Part shown: one piece after another, positions 1 to 8,004 of the stretch
How positions within the stretch are numbered: the first letter of the stretch is position 1
Layout: every line of letters begins with the position of its first letter
Assembly: GCF_900115075.1 (NCBI RefSeq)
Contig: NZ_FOVG01000001.1
Coordinates: 1,302,001 to 1,366,000 of the forward strand
Length of the DNA stretch: 64,000 nucleotides
Direction of reading: 5' to 3'
DNA from: Candidatus Pantoea varia
Lineage (GTDB): Bacteria > Pseudomonadota > Gammaproteobacteria > Enterobacterales > Enterobacteriaceae
The notes under the pieces: model-generated
The model's database searches: none
Seen by the model: the letters and a program-made list of their open reading frames with translations, nothing else
What the model was told of the DNA's origin: nothing
Program-made: the position numbers and the translations under genes

Positions 1-797
1 ACTGGATGCTGCATCACCAGGTTATCGCCCGACTGGTACTGGCGGTGATTGCGCTGGGTATCGTACTGGTGTTTGCCAAAGAGGCCTTTGCGCTGCAGGG
101 CGCGGCGCGTCGTAAGATGATTGTTGCCTTCCTGCTGATGGTCGAAGCGATTCTGTTCTTCGTGCTTTATATGCAGATGCCAACGTCACTCAACTTCTTT
201 GCTATCCGCAACGTTGAGCACACCATTTTCGGCATTACTTTTGCGCCCGAGCAGTTCCAGGCGCTGAACCCGTTCTGGATCATGCTGGCCAGTCCGTTGC
301 TGGCGGCGTTGTATAACAAGCTGGGCGATAAACTGCCGATGCCGCACAAGTTTGCCTTCGGTATGGTGCTCTGTTCTGCGGCGTTCCTGGTGCTGCCGGT
401 GGGCGCGAAGTTCGCCAGCGATGCGGGCATCGTTTCGGTTAACTGGCTGATCCTGAGCTATGCGCTGCAGAGTATCGGTGAGCTGATGATCTCCGGCCTC
501 GGCCTGGCGATGGTGGCGCAGCTGGTGCCACAGCGTCTGATGGGCTTCATCATGGGCTCCTGGTTCCTGACCACCGCAGGCGCAGCAGTGATTGCCGGTA
601 AAGTGGCAAACCTGATGGCCGTGCCTGAAAACGTGAACGATCCCCTGGTTTCGCTGGCGACCTACAGCCGCGTATTCCAGGAGATTGGTATCGTGACGGC
701 GGTTATTGCTCTGCTGATGCTGATTACGGCGCCGTTGCTGAACCGTATGACTCAGGCACAGGACAGCGACGCAAAATTAAAAGACGTGAAGGCGTAA
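1..797 (+). CDS. dtpA: Dipeptide/tripeptide permease DtpA, C-terminal part
   Basis: Proton-coupled uptake of di- and tripeptides at the inner membrane (POT/PTR family of the major facilitator superfamily). The frame is open from the window edge, so the N-terminal half lies outside. The visible 264 residues are a run of hydrophobic helices and follow E. coli DtpA closely: [46 protein letters not shown] and [13 protein letters not shown] can all be read. It ends in a short charged cytoplasmic tail. A strong terminator follows at once, and gstA is next, as in E. coli. Identification is certain; only the start is missing. Confidence 0.96.
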   Translation, partial: WMLHHQVIARLVLAVIALGIVLVFAKEAFALQGAARRKMIVAFLLMVEAILFFVLYMQMPTSLNFFAIRNVEHTIFGITFAPEQFQALNPFWIMLASPLLAALYNKLGDKLPMPHKFAFGMVLCSAAFLVLPVGAKFASDAGIVSVNWLILSYALQSIGELMISGLGLAMVAQLVPQRLMGFIMGSWFLTTAGAAVIAGKVANLMAVPENVNDPLVSLATYSRVFQEIGIVTAVIALLMLITAPLLNRMTQAQDSDAKLKDVKA

Positions 798-816
798 TCG
801 CCACCGCGTTTTAGCT

Positions 817-842
817 AAGCCGGGCTCTGCCCGGCTTTTTTA
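817..842 (+). terminator. Rho-independent terminator of dtpA
   Basis: A 9-bp GC-rich stem, AAGCCGGGC / GCCCGGCTT, with a TCT loop is followed by a run of T. It starts 19 bases after the dtpA stop codon. Confidence 0.9.
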
Positions 843-947
843 TGCCCCTCCGCAACGCCCTTCGCAGATCCCTGATCCTTATCACGGGTAATTCCACCCT
901 GAGCCTTTACTATGTTGTGATCCCATTGCAACAAGGAGTACATGGTC

Positions 948-1553
948 ATGAAACTGTTTTGCAAAGCAGGAGCCTGCTCTCTCTCCCCGCACATTGTTAT
1001 GCGCGAATGCGGGCTGGACTTCACTCAGGTGAATGTTGATCTGGCAACCAAACTCACTGAACGTGGTGACGATTTCCGCCAGGTCAATCCTAAAGGCCAG
1101 GTGCCTGCGCTGCTGCTGAGCGACGGCACCGTGCTGACGGAAGGCGTTGCGATTGTACAGTATCTGGCGGATCTCAAGCCCGATCGCCATCTGCTGGCAC
1201 CGGTCGGCAGTCTGACGCGTTATCACACCATAGAATGGCTCAGCTATATCGGCAGCGAGCTGCACAAAAGCTTTGGGCCGCTGTTTCGCCCGGGTTACTC
1301 CGACGAGGTGAAAGCGCAGACCCGCAGCCAGCTGGAGGCGAAATTCCGCTATGTCGATGCGTCGCTGCGTGACAAGCAGTGGCTTATGGGGATGCATTTC
1401 AGCGTGGCGGATGCTTATCTGTTTGTGGTGATGCGCTGGGCAAAAGCGCTGGGACTGGATTTGTCCGGCTTTACATCGCTTGGGGCATGGTTTGATCGTG
1501 TCGCGGAACGTCCTGCGGTGCAGGCGGCGCTTAAAGCGGAAGGCTTAGTCTGA
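948..1553 (+). CDS. gstA: Glutathione S-transferase GstA
   Basis: Conjugates glutathione to electrophiles in the cytosol (beta-class, bacterial). The N-terminal thioredoxin-like domain shows MKLF-KAGACS with the family cysteine at residue 10, [11 protein letters not shown] and the glutathione-binding [12 protein letters not shown]. The helical C-terminal domain follows, with [14 protein letters not shown] and [14 protein letters not shown]. There are two nearby ATGs, at 942 and 948. The second is chosen because it lies at a normal distance from the AAGGAG at 933-938 and gives the 201-residue protein that matches E. coli GstA. It faces pdxY tail to tail across a hairpin. Confidence 0.95.
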   Translation: MKLFCKAGACSLSPHIVMRECGLDFTQVNVDLATKLTERGDDFRQVNPKGQVPALLLSDGTVLTEGVAIVQYLADLKPDRHLLAPVGSLTRYHTIEWLSYIGSELHKSFGPLFRPGYSDEVKAQTRSQLEAKFRYVDASLRDKQWLMGMHFSVADAYLFVVMRWAKALGLDLSGFTSLGAWFDRVAERPAVQAALKAEGLV

Positions 1554-1558
1554 GTGAA

Positions 1559-1580
1559 CAGGGCCGGTTAGCCGGCCCTG
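1559..1580. terminator. Hairpin between convergent gstA and pdxY
   Basis: A perfect 9-bp inverted repeat (CAGGGCCGG / CCGGCCCTG) with a four-base loop sits between the two stop codons. It can act for both directions. The T-run is weak, so the terminator strength is uncertain. Confidence 0.7.
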
Positions 1581-1585
1581 ATGCT

Positions 1586-2446
1586 TTATAGTTTTTCTGC
1601 CGCGAAGTGCTGCGTCGGACGGGCGATGGCATCCTGTGCCGCCACCAGTTGCAGTTCATACTCACCCATCTCATGGGTTTTCAGCATCACCTCATACACC
1701 GACGCGGTCACGTGCTCCAGCGCATCCTGCAGTGATTTGCCGTGCAGCAGATTGACCAGCAGCAGACCGCTGGTCAGATCGCCCACACCGACCGGCTGAC
1801 GGACACCGAAATCGACCAGCGGACGGCTGATATGCCAGGCGTCTTCCGCCGTCACCAGCAGCATCTCAAAACGATCGCTGCGACGACCCGCCCGCGCCAG
1901 ATGCTTCACCAGCACCACACGCGGCCCCTGAGCAATCAGTGCCCGCGCAGCGTCCACCGCCGCGTCGACGTCCGTGATGGTGCGCTCGCTCAGCATCTCC
2001 AGCTCAAGCAGATTCGGGGCAATAATATCGCTGGCAGGCATCGCCATTTTGCAGTGAAATTCCGCCACACCCGGTGCCACAATGCAGCCTTTCTCCGGAT
2101 GTCCCATCACCGGGTCGCAAAAATACCAGGCATTCGGGTTGGCCGCTTTCACCTGACGAACAATTTGCAGAATCTGCTCTCCCTGCTCCGCCGAACCCAG
2201 ATAACCGCTCAGCACCGCGTCACAGGTCTTCAGACGGTCAATGTCCGCAATCCCTTTAACAATGTCGGTTAAGTGGGTTGCAGGCATTACCGTGCCGGTC
2301 CAGTGGCCATACTGCGTGTGGTTAGAAAACTGCACGGTATTCAGTGGCCAGACGTTTGCCCCCAGGCGGCGCATCGGAAACTCCGCTGCGGCGTTACCGG
2401 CGTGACCAAAAACAACGTGCGACTGAATTGCTAAGATATTTTTCAC
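1586..2446 (-). CDS. pdxY: Pyridoxal kinase PdxY
   Basis: Phosphorylates pyridoxal to pyridoxal 5'-phosphate in the vitamin B6 salvage pathway; a ribokinase-fold enzyme of 286 residues, the normal length. Visible features include the N-terminal [15 protein letters not shown], the [11 protein letters not shown] stretch, the substrate region [14 protein letters not shown], and the late [11 protein letters not shown] motif that carries the catalytic base. It lies just downstream of tyrS on the same strand, separated by a terminator. The cluster with tyrS and pdxH is the E. coli arrangement and groups two B6 enzymes. Confidence 0.96.
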   Translation of the reverse strand: MKNILAIQSHVVFGHAGNAAAEFPMRRLGANVWPLNTVQFSNHTQYGHWTGTVMPATHLTDIVKGIADIDRLKTCDAVLSGYLGSAEQGEQILQIVRQVKAANPNAWYFCDPVMGHPEKGCIVAPGVAEFHCKMAMPASDIIAPNLLELEMLSERTITDVDAAVDAARALIAQGPRVVLVKHLARAGRRSDRFEMLLVTAEDAWHISRPLVDFGVRQPVGVGDLTSGLLLVNLLHGKSLQDALEHVTASVYEVMLKTHEMGEYELQLVAAQDAIARPTQHFAAEKL

Positions 2447-2471
2447 TTGTTTGCCCTGTCCAGCCTTGCCA

Positions 2472-2496
2472 TAAAAAAGGGCCGGAAACCGGCCCT
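2472..2496 (-). terminator. Rho-independent terminator of tyrS
   Basis: Read on the minus strand, the stem AGGGCCGG-TTT-CCGGCCCT is followed by six T. It begins a few bases after the tyrS stop and before pdxY. Confidence 0.85.
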
Positions 2497-2502
2497 GAAA
2501 GC

Positions 2503-3777
2503 TTACTGCCAGTTAATCAGGCAGTAATGTTTTTTGCCGCGACGCAACAGCGTATAGCGGTTAAACAGTTTGTCACTGTCGCTGAAGCGGTATTCCGCAT
2601 CGGACTGCTTTTCACCGTTCAGCGAGACGGCATTAGACCCGATCATGGTGCGTGCCTGACCGCGGGACGGCACCAGCTCCGCTTTCACCAGCGCCTGCTG
2701 CAGATCATCGTCAGCGCCCAGCACGATGGTTGGCATACCATCCTGTGCCAGCTGCTCAAAGTCAGCTTCGGTCATTTCGCTCACGGAGCCAGAGAAAAGG
2801 CTGGCAGTGATGCGTTTCGCCGCCGTCAGGCCCGCTTCGCCATGCACCAGACGTGTCACCTGCTCAGCCAGCACATACTGCGCGCGTGGCGCAGTGCCGC
2901 TGTTTCTGTCCTCTTCTTCCAGCGCGTTGATCTCTTCAATGCTCAGGAAGGTGAAGAACTTCAGGAAGCGATAGACGTCAGCATCCGCAGTGTTGATCCA
3001 GAACTGATAGAACTTATACGGGCTGGTTTTCTTCGCATCCAGCCAGACCGCGCCGCCTTCGGTTTTACCGAATTTGGTGCCATCCGACTTGGTGATCAGC
3101 GGAACGGTCAGGCCAAAGACCTGGTTCTGATGCAGACGACGGGTCAGATCGATACCGGAGGTGATGTTACCCCACTGATCGGAGCCACCAATCTGCAGCG
3201 ATACACCGTGCAGATCGTTCAGGCAGGCGAAGTCGTAACCCTGCAGCAGATTGTAGGAGAACTCGGTAAAGGAGATACCCTGATCGTCACGGTTCAGACG
3301 CTGCTTCACCGCTTCTTTGTTGATCATCTGATTCACAGAGAAGTGCTTGCCGATATCACGCAGGAAGGTCAGCACGTTCATGCCGCCAAACCAGTCGTAG
3401 TTGTTGGCGGCGATGGCGCTGTTGCTGCCGCAATCGAAGTCGAGGAATGGCGCCACCTGCTGGCGGATCTTTTCAACCCATTCGTTGACGGTTTCGCTGG
3501 TATTAAGTTTACGCTCTGCGGCTTTAAAGCTTGGGTCGCCAATCAGGCCGGTTGCACCGCCGACCAGCGCGACCGGCTTGTGGCCGGCATCCTGAAAACG
3601 CTTCAGGCAGAGCAGCGGTACCAGATGGCCCAAATGCAAGCTGTCAGCAGTGGGGTCAAAGCCGCAATAGAGCGAAATTGGCCCCTGCGCCAGTTTCTCT
3701 GTTAACGCGACTTCATCCGTCACCTGGGCGATAAGGCCCCTCTCCTGCAATTGTTGTATCAGGTTACTGCTGGTCAT
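2503..3777 (-). CDS. tyrS: Tyrosyl-tRNA synthetase TyrS
   Basis: Charges tRNA(Tyr) with tyrosine; a cytosolic class I synthetase, dimeric. The Rossmann domain shows the HIGH-type motif HLGHLVPL near residue 47, [12 protein letters not shown] for tyrosine/ATP binding, and the KMSKS-type KFGKT loop. The C-terminal S4-like RNA-binding domain ends in [10 protein letters not shown]. The frame is open 14 codons further upstream, but the start at [10 protein letters not shown] gives 424 residues, the E. coli length. It lies between pdxH and pdxY, as in E. coli. Confidence 0.97.
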   Translation of the reverse strand: MTSSNLIQQLQERGLIAQVTDEVALTEKLAQGPISLYCGFDPTADSLHLGHLVPLLCLKRFQDAGHKPVALVGGATGLIGDPSFKAAERKLNTSETVNEWVEKIRQQVAPFLDFDCGSNSAIAANNYDWFGGMNVLTFLRDIGKHFSVNQMINKEAVKQRLNRDDQGISFTEFSYNLLQGYDFACLNDLHGVSLQIGGSDQWGNITSGIDLTRRLHQNQVFGLTVPLITKSDGTKFGKTEGGAVWLDAKKTSPYKFYQFWINTADADVYRFLKFFTFLSIEEINALEEEDRNSGTAPRAQYVLAEQVTRLVHGEAGLTAAKRITASLFSGSVSEMTEADFEQLAQDGMPTIVLGADDDLQQALVKAELVPSRGQARTMIGSNAVSLNGEKQSDAEYRFSDSDKLFNRYTLLRRGKKHYCLINWQ

Positions 3778-3916
3778 TACTGACTCCAAATTGATCAGAC
3801 TGCACCTATGCTGGTACACAGCTTTCCGCTGAGTTGCGGAATCAAAAAAATGAGGGCTATAGCATAAAGCGCTGACGCCTTCTGTGCCAGCGCTGATAGG
3901 GGAGAATCGTGCAGAT

Positions 3917-4573
3917 TCAGGGTGCCAGACGGTCGATTTTCCAGCCGTCGTGATCGCGCTGGTAGATGAAACGATCGTGCAGACGATGTTCGCCCCCCTG
4001 CCAGAACTCCACGGTGTGAAATTTCACCCGATACCCCCCCCAGAAGCTGGGCAGCGGCACTTCGCCCTGCTGGAACTTCTGCTTAAGTTCAAGGAACTTC
4101 CCTTCCAGAATGCCGCGTGCCGAAATCCGGCTCGACTGCTTCGACACCCACGCACCAATCTGACTATCGCGCGGACGGCTGTGGAAATATTTCAGCACCT
4201 CCAGCGGCGACAGTTTTTCCACTTCACCCAGCACCATCACCTGACGCTCCAGAAAGTGCCACGGGAAGTGCAGGCAAATGCGCGGATTATGCGCCAGCTG
4301 CAACGCCTTACGGCTGCCGAGGTTGGTGTAGAACACCATGCCCTGCGCATCGTAGTGTTTCAGCAGCACGATGCGCTGCCACGGCTGACCCTGCTCATCC
4401 ACGGTGGCCACGGTCATGGCGGTAGGATCGGGCAGTTTTGCCTCACAGGCCTGGCTCAGCCACTGTTCAAACAGCGCAATCGGATTGTCCGGCAGATCCT
4501 TACGACGCAATCCGCCGCGGATATATTCACGCCGCAGATGGGCAATGGTGTGTAGCGTTTCGCTGTCGCTCAT
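3917..4573 (-). CDS. pdxH: Pyridoxamine/pyridoxine 5'-phosphate oxidase PdxH
   Basis: FMN-dependent oxidation of pyridoxine or pyridoxamine 5'-phosphate to pyridoxal 5'-phosphate, the last step of vitamin B6 synthesis, in the cytosol. At 218 residues it has the family length. Recognisable blocks are [15 protein letters not shown] at the N terminus, [14 protein letters not shown] and [10 protein letters not shown] for FMN binding, the [11 protein letters not shown] substrate loop, and the C-terminal [11 protein letters not shown]...W-IDRLAP. The gene starts about 140 bases upstream of tyrS on the same strand. Confidence 0.97.
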   Translation of the reverse strand: MSDSETLHTIAHLRREYIRGGLRRKDLPDNPIALFEQWLSQACEAKLPDPTAMTVATVDEQGQPWQRIVLLKHYDAQGMVFYTNLGSRKALQLAHNPRICLHFPWHFLERQVMVLGEVEKLSPLEVLKYFHSRPRDSQIGAWVSKQSSRISARGILEGKFLELKQKFQQGEVPLPSFWGGYRVKFHTVEFWQGGEHRLHDRFIYQRDHDGWKIDRLAP

Positions 4574-4599
4574 TAATGCTCGCCTATTCAGAGATAAAG

Positions 4600-4914
4600 T
4601 CAGCTGGCAGGTTGCAGCTCACAATCATTCACGACAATTTTATCGTTACGTTCGATAAATGCGCCGTTTCCTTTGGACCAGAAAACATACGTGTCATCGC
4701 TGTAGCGCGCGCCGGAGGCGGATACGGTCTGCTTCAGCGTCAGGGGCTTGCCGTCCATAATGAAGCTCACCTGCTCCTTCGCCTCGTCCAGCGTGACGGT
4801 CAGCGGCAGCGTTCCGCAGCGATAGTGCAGGGTCTGCGGCGACGGTGGCTGTTTATGCATCAGGCTACAGCCCGAGAGCAGCAGCACCGCGGCAACGGAT
4901 AATCCTTTCAACAT
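4600..4914 (-). CDS. mliC: Membrane-bound C-type lysozyme inhibitor MliC
   Basis: Outer-membrane lipoprotein that binds and blocks C-type lysozyme in the periplasm. The start at 4914 gives a 104-residue precursor with a short lipoprotein signal ([10 protein letters not shown], cysteine at about residue 16). The mature part carries the MliC hallmark [23 protein letters not shown] in two blocks, where the Ser and Lys residues contact the lysozyme active site. Two cysteines, in YRCG and NDCEL, probably form the disulfide. In E. coli the next gene is anmK; here about 30 kb intervenes. Confidence 0.93.
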   Translation of the reverse strand: MLKGLSVAAVLLLSGCSLMHKQPPSPQTLHYRCGTLPLTVTLDEAKEQVSFIMDGKPLTLKQTVSASGARYSDDTYVFWSKGNGAFIERNDKIVVNDCELQPAS

Positions 4915-5104
4915 AAGCGGGTCTCCTTCACGAGTGAAGCTGGCATTATAAGAAGGTTTTAGCGCGAAGTAAGTGGGAATCCGCGCCAATCTGGTGGATG
5001 CTGTCAGGCAGGCTGAATTATTGCGCCTTTTCAGGCGGTTGTCTGAATGCGCAGGCCGCGTTCTCAGGCTACGCTCTATAGATTCTTAAGCGAGGAAGAC
5101 AAAC

Positions 5105-5308
5105 ATGAAATTTGATAACGAAGATGCATTTAAGCTGGCCGTGGCCTTTATGAATCACAAAGAGAATGCCACCATCGCCAGCAGCTACTTTAAAACCTTT
5201 ATCGACACCTACCAGAAGTTTGACCGCTGGCTGAGCGCATCAGACCCGGTCAGCGCCATGAAAGCAGAAAAAGCAGCCGCCAAAGCGGGCGAAGACTCCG
5301 TTCTCTGA
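5105..5308 (+). CDS. Small protein of unknown function (67 residues)
   Basis: Not recognised. The protein is soluble, rich in Phe, Lys and Ala, with no signal peptide or membrane segment: it begins MKFDNEDAFKLAVAFMNHKENA and ends in an alanine/lysine-rich tail (KAEKAAAKAGEDSVL) that looks helical. A GAGGAAG Shine-Dalgarno sequence lies seven bases before the ATG, and codon use matches the neighbours, which supports translation. A stable hairpin follows the stop. It is the first gene past mliC and so marks the start of the lineage-specific block. No function is proposed. Confidence 0.7.
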   Translation: MKFDNEDAFKLAVAFMNHKENATIASSYFKTFIDTYQKFDRWLSASDPVSAMKAEKAAAKAGEDSVL

Positions 5309-5319
5309 TCCCCCTTCTC

Positions 5320-5355
5320 CACGGGTCCGATAGCCTTAACGGTATCGGCCCCGTG
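5320..5355 (+). terminator. Stable hairpin after the 67-residue gene
   Basis: A 13-bp stem with one mismatch pairs CACGGGTCCGATA with TATCGGCCCCGTG around a 10-base loop, twelve bases past the stop codon. No T-run follows, so it may protect the 3' end or need Rho rather than act as a classical terminator. Confidence 0.5.
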
Positions 5356-5676
5356 AATCCCGCCAGACATTCACCCCGATGCTGACTATTTCCGTAGTGC
5401 TATTCTGGCTTTTACGGAAATATCCGCTCTGGCTGCCGTGCTTATTTCCCGCATCAGCATCGATCTTATTTCGATACAGCACATCCTCTGCTGAAACGGC
5501 ACAGAATGGCTTTGTACATTTGCAATAAATGCTATTTCACGACGTCATGCCCCCTGATTAGCGCCACACACTCCGGTTTTGTTTAAAAAACAGGCAACGA
5601 GACGCGACAGGGCCAGCAAACTTTATAAAGCCGTCTATGCTATAAACGTCTGAATATAATTCAAGGAGCAGAAAAA
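5356..5676. other. Intergenic region with a 10-bp inverted repeat
   Basis: No gene is seen. A perfect 10-bp inverted repeat, TATTTCCGTA (5387-5396) and TACGGAAATA (5413-5422), encloses 16 bases. The distal part, about 5580-5676, is AT-rich and holds the presumed promoter of the lipoprotein pair; CTATGCTATAAA near 5635-5646 resembles a sigma-S type -10 region. AAGGAG precedes the lipoprotein start. Confidence 0.5.
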
Positions 5677-5910
5677 ATGAAAATGAAATCCCTGTCAGCC
5701 ATTGCGTTGCTGGCTCTCTCTTTAGGTACGCTGGCAGGCTGCGCCTCGAATCAGTCGATTAAGACCACTGATGGCCGCACGATTGTGACTGATGGCAAAC
5801 CGCAAATTGATTCAGATACTGGTCTGGTTTCTTACCGTAATGCTCAGACAGGAAAAACTGAGCAGATCAACCGTAATGAGATCAGTAATATGAGTGAACT
5901 CAACAACTAA
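5677..5910 (+). CDS. YgdI/YgdR-type small lipoprotein (first of pair)
   Basis: A 77-residue precursor of the YgdI/YgdR lipoprotein family (DUF903), whose role is unknown. The signal peptide ends in a lipobox (LGTLAGC, Cys at residue 22). The mature part has the family pattern: a short SH3-like strand set with KTTDGRTIVTDGKPQIDSDTG, then LVSYRNAQTGKTEQINRNEIS. An ATG two codons downstream is an alternative start. AAGGAGC lies about eight bases upstream. A homologous gene follows after about 12 bases, so the two are very likely one transcript. Confidence 0.88.
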   Translation: MKMKSLSAIALLALSLGTLAGCASNQSIKTTDGRTIVTDGKPQIDSDTGLVSYRNAQTGKTEQINRNEISNMSELNN

Positions 5911-5922
5911 TATAAGGTGAAG

Positions 5923-6156
5923 ATGATGAAAAAAGCGCTGATTTTACCTCTCGCCGCATTGATTGGTATGACCGTATTAACCGGCTGCACCCGTACCAGT
6001 TATGCGATTCAGACTAACGATGGACGCACCATTATTAGTGATGGCAAGCCTTCTGAATCGGATGCCGGCCTGCTGGCGTATACCGATGCAAATGGCGTGA
6101 AGCAGCAGATTAATAAAGCGGATGTTAAAGCGGTCTCTGAAGTACCGAAGAAATAA
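5923..6156 (+). CDS. YgdI/YgdR-type small lipoprotein (second of pair)
   Basis: A paralogue of the gene just upstream. It has a lipoprotein signal (MTVLTGC) and the same layout, QTNDGRTIISDGKP followed by GLLAYTDANGVKQQINKADV. Three start codons (GTG 5917, ATG 5923, ATG 5926) stand together. The AAGG at 5914-5917 fits 5923 or 5926; 5923 is given. The pair looks like a tandem duplication that has diverged considerably. A strong terminator closes the unit. Lipid anchoring in the outer membrane is likely, because the residue after Cys is Thr and not Asp. Confidence 0.88.
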   Translation: MMKKALILPLAALIGMTVLTGCTRTSYAIQTNDGRTIISDGKPSESDAGLLAYTDANGVKQQINKADVKAVSEVPKK

Positions 6157-6177
6157 ACAGATCGCTGTTGTCCGATG

Positions 6178-6208
6178 AATAAAGCCGCCCACGGGCGGCT
6201 TTATTTTT
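6178..6208 (+). terminator. Terminator of the lipoprotein pair
   Basis: A perfect 10-bp stem, AAAGCCGCCC / GGGCGGCTTT, is followed by ATTTTTG. Confidence 0.9.
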
Positions 6209-6600
6209 GTCTGCGCCTGGCACGAAGTGGCGCACAGGTCTGGCTTTATTCCCTGGCATTTTTTTAAATCAGATATATCCGCTGCGGTGTGGCAAAAATA
6301 TTGCAGGTTGCAGTGTGAGTCGTCGCGTGGTTAATAACCTGATAACGCAACGTGGTGATCCACCCTTATCTGAATTTCCGGCAACCCCCCGCTTTTTTAA
6401 CCAGTCTGATAGCTCAGATTATGTGTGGCGAGAGAACTCAGCCTGTTTTTATGCTTAGATATTAGCATGTTATCGTCTCGCTTAAAGGTTCATTTAATTT
6501 TCACGCTCTTTTAATCGCACTGTTCTGCCATTTCCGACCTTTTAGTCCGGCGCGCCTTTAACTAGAATATTTATATCGCTATTTAATCAGGAGGGTACAG
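6209..6600. other. AT-rich intergenic region
   Basis: No convincing gene. It holds an imperfect 18-bp palindrome (ATGCT at 6451 mirrored by AGCAT ending at 6468) of the kind used as an operator. Near 6560 a TAGAATAT may be the -10 of the next gene, which has a near-perfect AGGAGG ribosome site at 6589-6594. Confidence 0.4.
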
Positions 6601-6873
6601 ATGGTTTATCACGATAAAACAACCGGTCATATGATTCTTGGTGAAGCAGCAATTAATCTGGCGTTTGAAGAGCAGGAAATCACTCTGGTGTCATTGATTC
6701 GTCAACTGGGCGAAATGGCTGAGAATGAGCGCAGCGACGATCGGGTAGAGCAGATTGCTGACGCGCGAAACTGGCTCAAAAGTTTCATTAATCCCACAAC
6801 CCGTGATCGCGCCGAACTGAACTGGCTGGTCGAGACCGGACAGGCACCGGTTTTCCTTAAAGATTATCGTTAG
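6601..6873 (+). CDS. Small protein of unknown function (90 residues)
   Basis: Not firmly recognised. It is a soluble, acidic, mainly helical protein, with ILGEAAINLAFEEQEITLVS, LIRQLGEMAENERSDDRVEQ and a C-terminal WLVETGQAPVFLKDYR. The AGGAGG in front of the ATG is nearly perfect, so strong translation is expected. The stretch LGEAAINL...ITLVSLIRQL faintly recalls the LGQAVTNL...IILSLIHSL of AriR/YmgB connector proteins. The spacing differs, so this is only a hint. It stands alone, with more than 250 bases of non-coding DNA on both sides. Confidence 0.72.
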   Translation: MVYHDKTTGHMILGEAAINLAFEEQEITLVSLIRQLGEMAENERSDDRVEQIADARNWLKSFINPTTRDRAELNWLVETGQAPVFLKDYR

Positions 6874-7126
6874 TTATGTGCGGGCCATTGCTGTTTATTT
6901 TTTAGGGTGCCGCGCACGTGGCCTCTCAGCAAGAGGCACCGGGACAGGTGTGTGTGGAAATCAGGTATGCTGGCCAGAACGTGAACTGTAACGCTCTTTA
7001 CATGGCTCCTGCCTCTGCCTGAAACGGCTTCCAGGCAGATTGATGAGTGCGATTACCCTGCACTCGTCAGCCTGCCATCTGGCTGTTAACCGGCAATCCT
7101 CGCCTTCTCCCCCCCTGCCGTCACGT

Positions 7127-7267
7127 TCAGCGCGTCAGCGGCTCACCGCTTTCAGTCACCCGCTGTGCCTGTGGATGTTTCGCTGTCTGGGTTTCAAACC
7201 CACCACGGGCGGCAAAAACAGAACAGCTAATCGCTGCGACGAGTGTCAGTAAGATTGAAGTTTTCAC
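7127..7267 (-). CDS. Putative exported 46-residue protein
   Basis: Not recognised as a family. A GTG start at 7267 is preceded by AAGG at a suitable distance and opens a 46-codon frame. It begins with a textbook signal peptide: Lys at position 2, a hydrophobic core (SILLTLVAAISCSVF) and a cleavage site VFA before ARGGFETQTAKH. The mature peptide would have about 26 hydrophilic residues, ending SGEPLTR. The cysteine in the core could instead suggest a poor lipobox. The start codon, ribosome site and signal peptide agree with each other, but the frame is short. Confidence 0.5.
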   Translation of the reverse strand: MKTSILLTLVAAISCSVFAARGGFETQTAKHPQAQRVTESGEPLTR

Positions 7268-7577
7268 GAAACAGGCCTTATTTTTCCACGCTATAGATTA
7301 AAGCGTGGAAGCCTGGCACATAATCAGATGAGGGGAAAGGCGAGTGCAGAATTTTTCTGTCTGGGAGCGTGAGCCGGAGATGTCTGTTTGCCGGAAAACG
7401 CGCGATCCAGAGCCTGTTCAATATCGAACTCTCCGGGGCGTTCCCGCGCTTTGTTTTCAGGATAGGCCGTCCGTCGCCCTTCACGCGCAGACGGCCCGTT
7501 ATTTCCCGGACGCATTAACCGGATTCGCCGCTGTCTGACCAGCCGCAGTCTGGTCTGCGGAGCAAGCCGGACGCGGT
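7268..7577. other. Region without a confident gene
   Basis: Between the small exported protein and the 91-residue protein. A minus-strand frame (7324-7581) overlaps the stop of the latter by ATGA but is arginine-rich, has no ribosome site and shows no recognisable fold, so it is not called here. Confidence 0.35.
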
Positions 7578-7853
7578 TCATTCAGATAAGGAGGTTGTTT
7601 CTGTGCGGCCTTTTTCCCGTTGCTGACTGCGCTTCAGCGCATTTATTTTTATCAGCCATAACGTAAATTGCTTAATAAGCAGGCTGGCGTGGTTTTCATT
7701 GTCAGCAAAACATAAAAAGAGTCGGGTTTTTATATTGCTGTTATCGTCGATCGCATAAAGCTCATATTCGTCGTGATGGCGGGATTTTATGATTGCGGTA
7801 AAATGTATTGCGGGCCAGAGCATCACTCTGGCTTCAAACTGCCTGAAATCCAT
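7578..7853 (-). CDS. Hypothetical protein (91 residues) downstream of umuC
   Basis: Not recognised. The sequence looks like a folded protein and not a shadow frame. It mixes hydrophobic strands with polar turns (VMLWPAIHFTAIIKSRHHDEYELYAIDDNSNIKTR, here cited only as a region near residues 10-44), then FLCFADNENHASLLIKQFTL and a basic tail. An AGGTAA ribosome site lies about seven bases before the ATG. The DNA is more AT-rich than the neighbours, which may mean recent acquisition. It is on the same strand as umuDC, 151 bases downstream, and might share SOS read-through. Confidence 0.5.
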   Translation of the reverse strand: MDFRQFEARVMLWPAIHFTAIIKSRHHDEYELYAIDDNSNIKTRLFLCFADNENHASLLIKQFTLWLIKINALKRSQQREKGRTETTSLSE

Positions 7854-8004
7854 TATATTTACCTGGTAATTTGCTTAAAATACCCGATGAAAAACCACAC
7901 ACCGGACCAGGCAAAGCATAACTTCCTGCCACTTCAATCGCGTGATAAAAAAAGCTTTTAGCAGAGACCGCGGCTTCAGGAGCAGAGGAACATCGGGTCA
8001 GCGT

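Noticed and set aside
2344..3705. 453-codon open frame antisense to tyrS
   Set aside because: Shadow of tyrS and pdxY on the other strand; no recognisable motif and no start signal.
7180..7220. Possible tRNA-like fragment (GGTTTCAAACC)
   Set aside because: A T-arm-like string only; no acceptor or anticodon stem can be built around it.
7324..7581. 85-codon arginine-rich minus-strand frame
   Set aside because: Not called as a gene because it lacks a ribosome site and has many rare Arg codons; the ATGA overlap is kept as an observation only.
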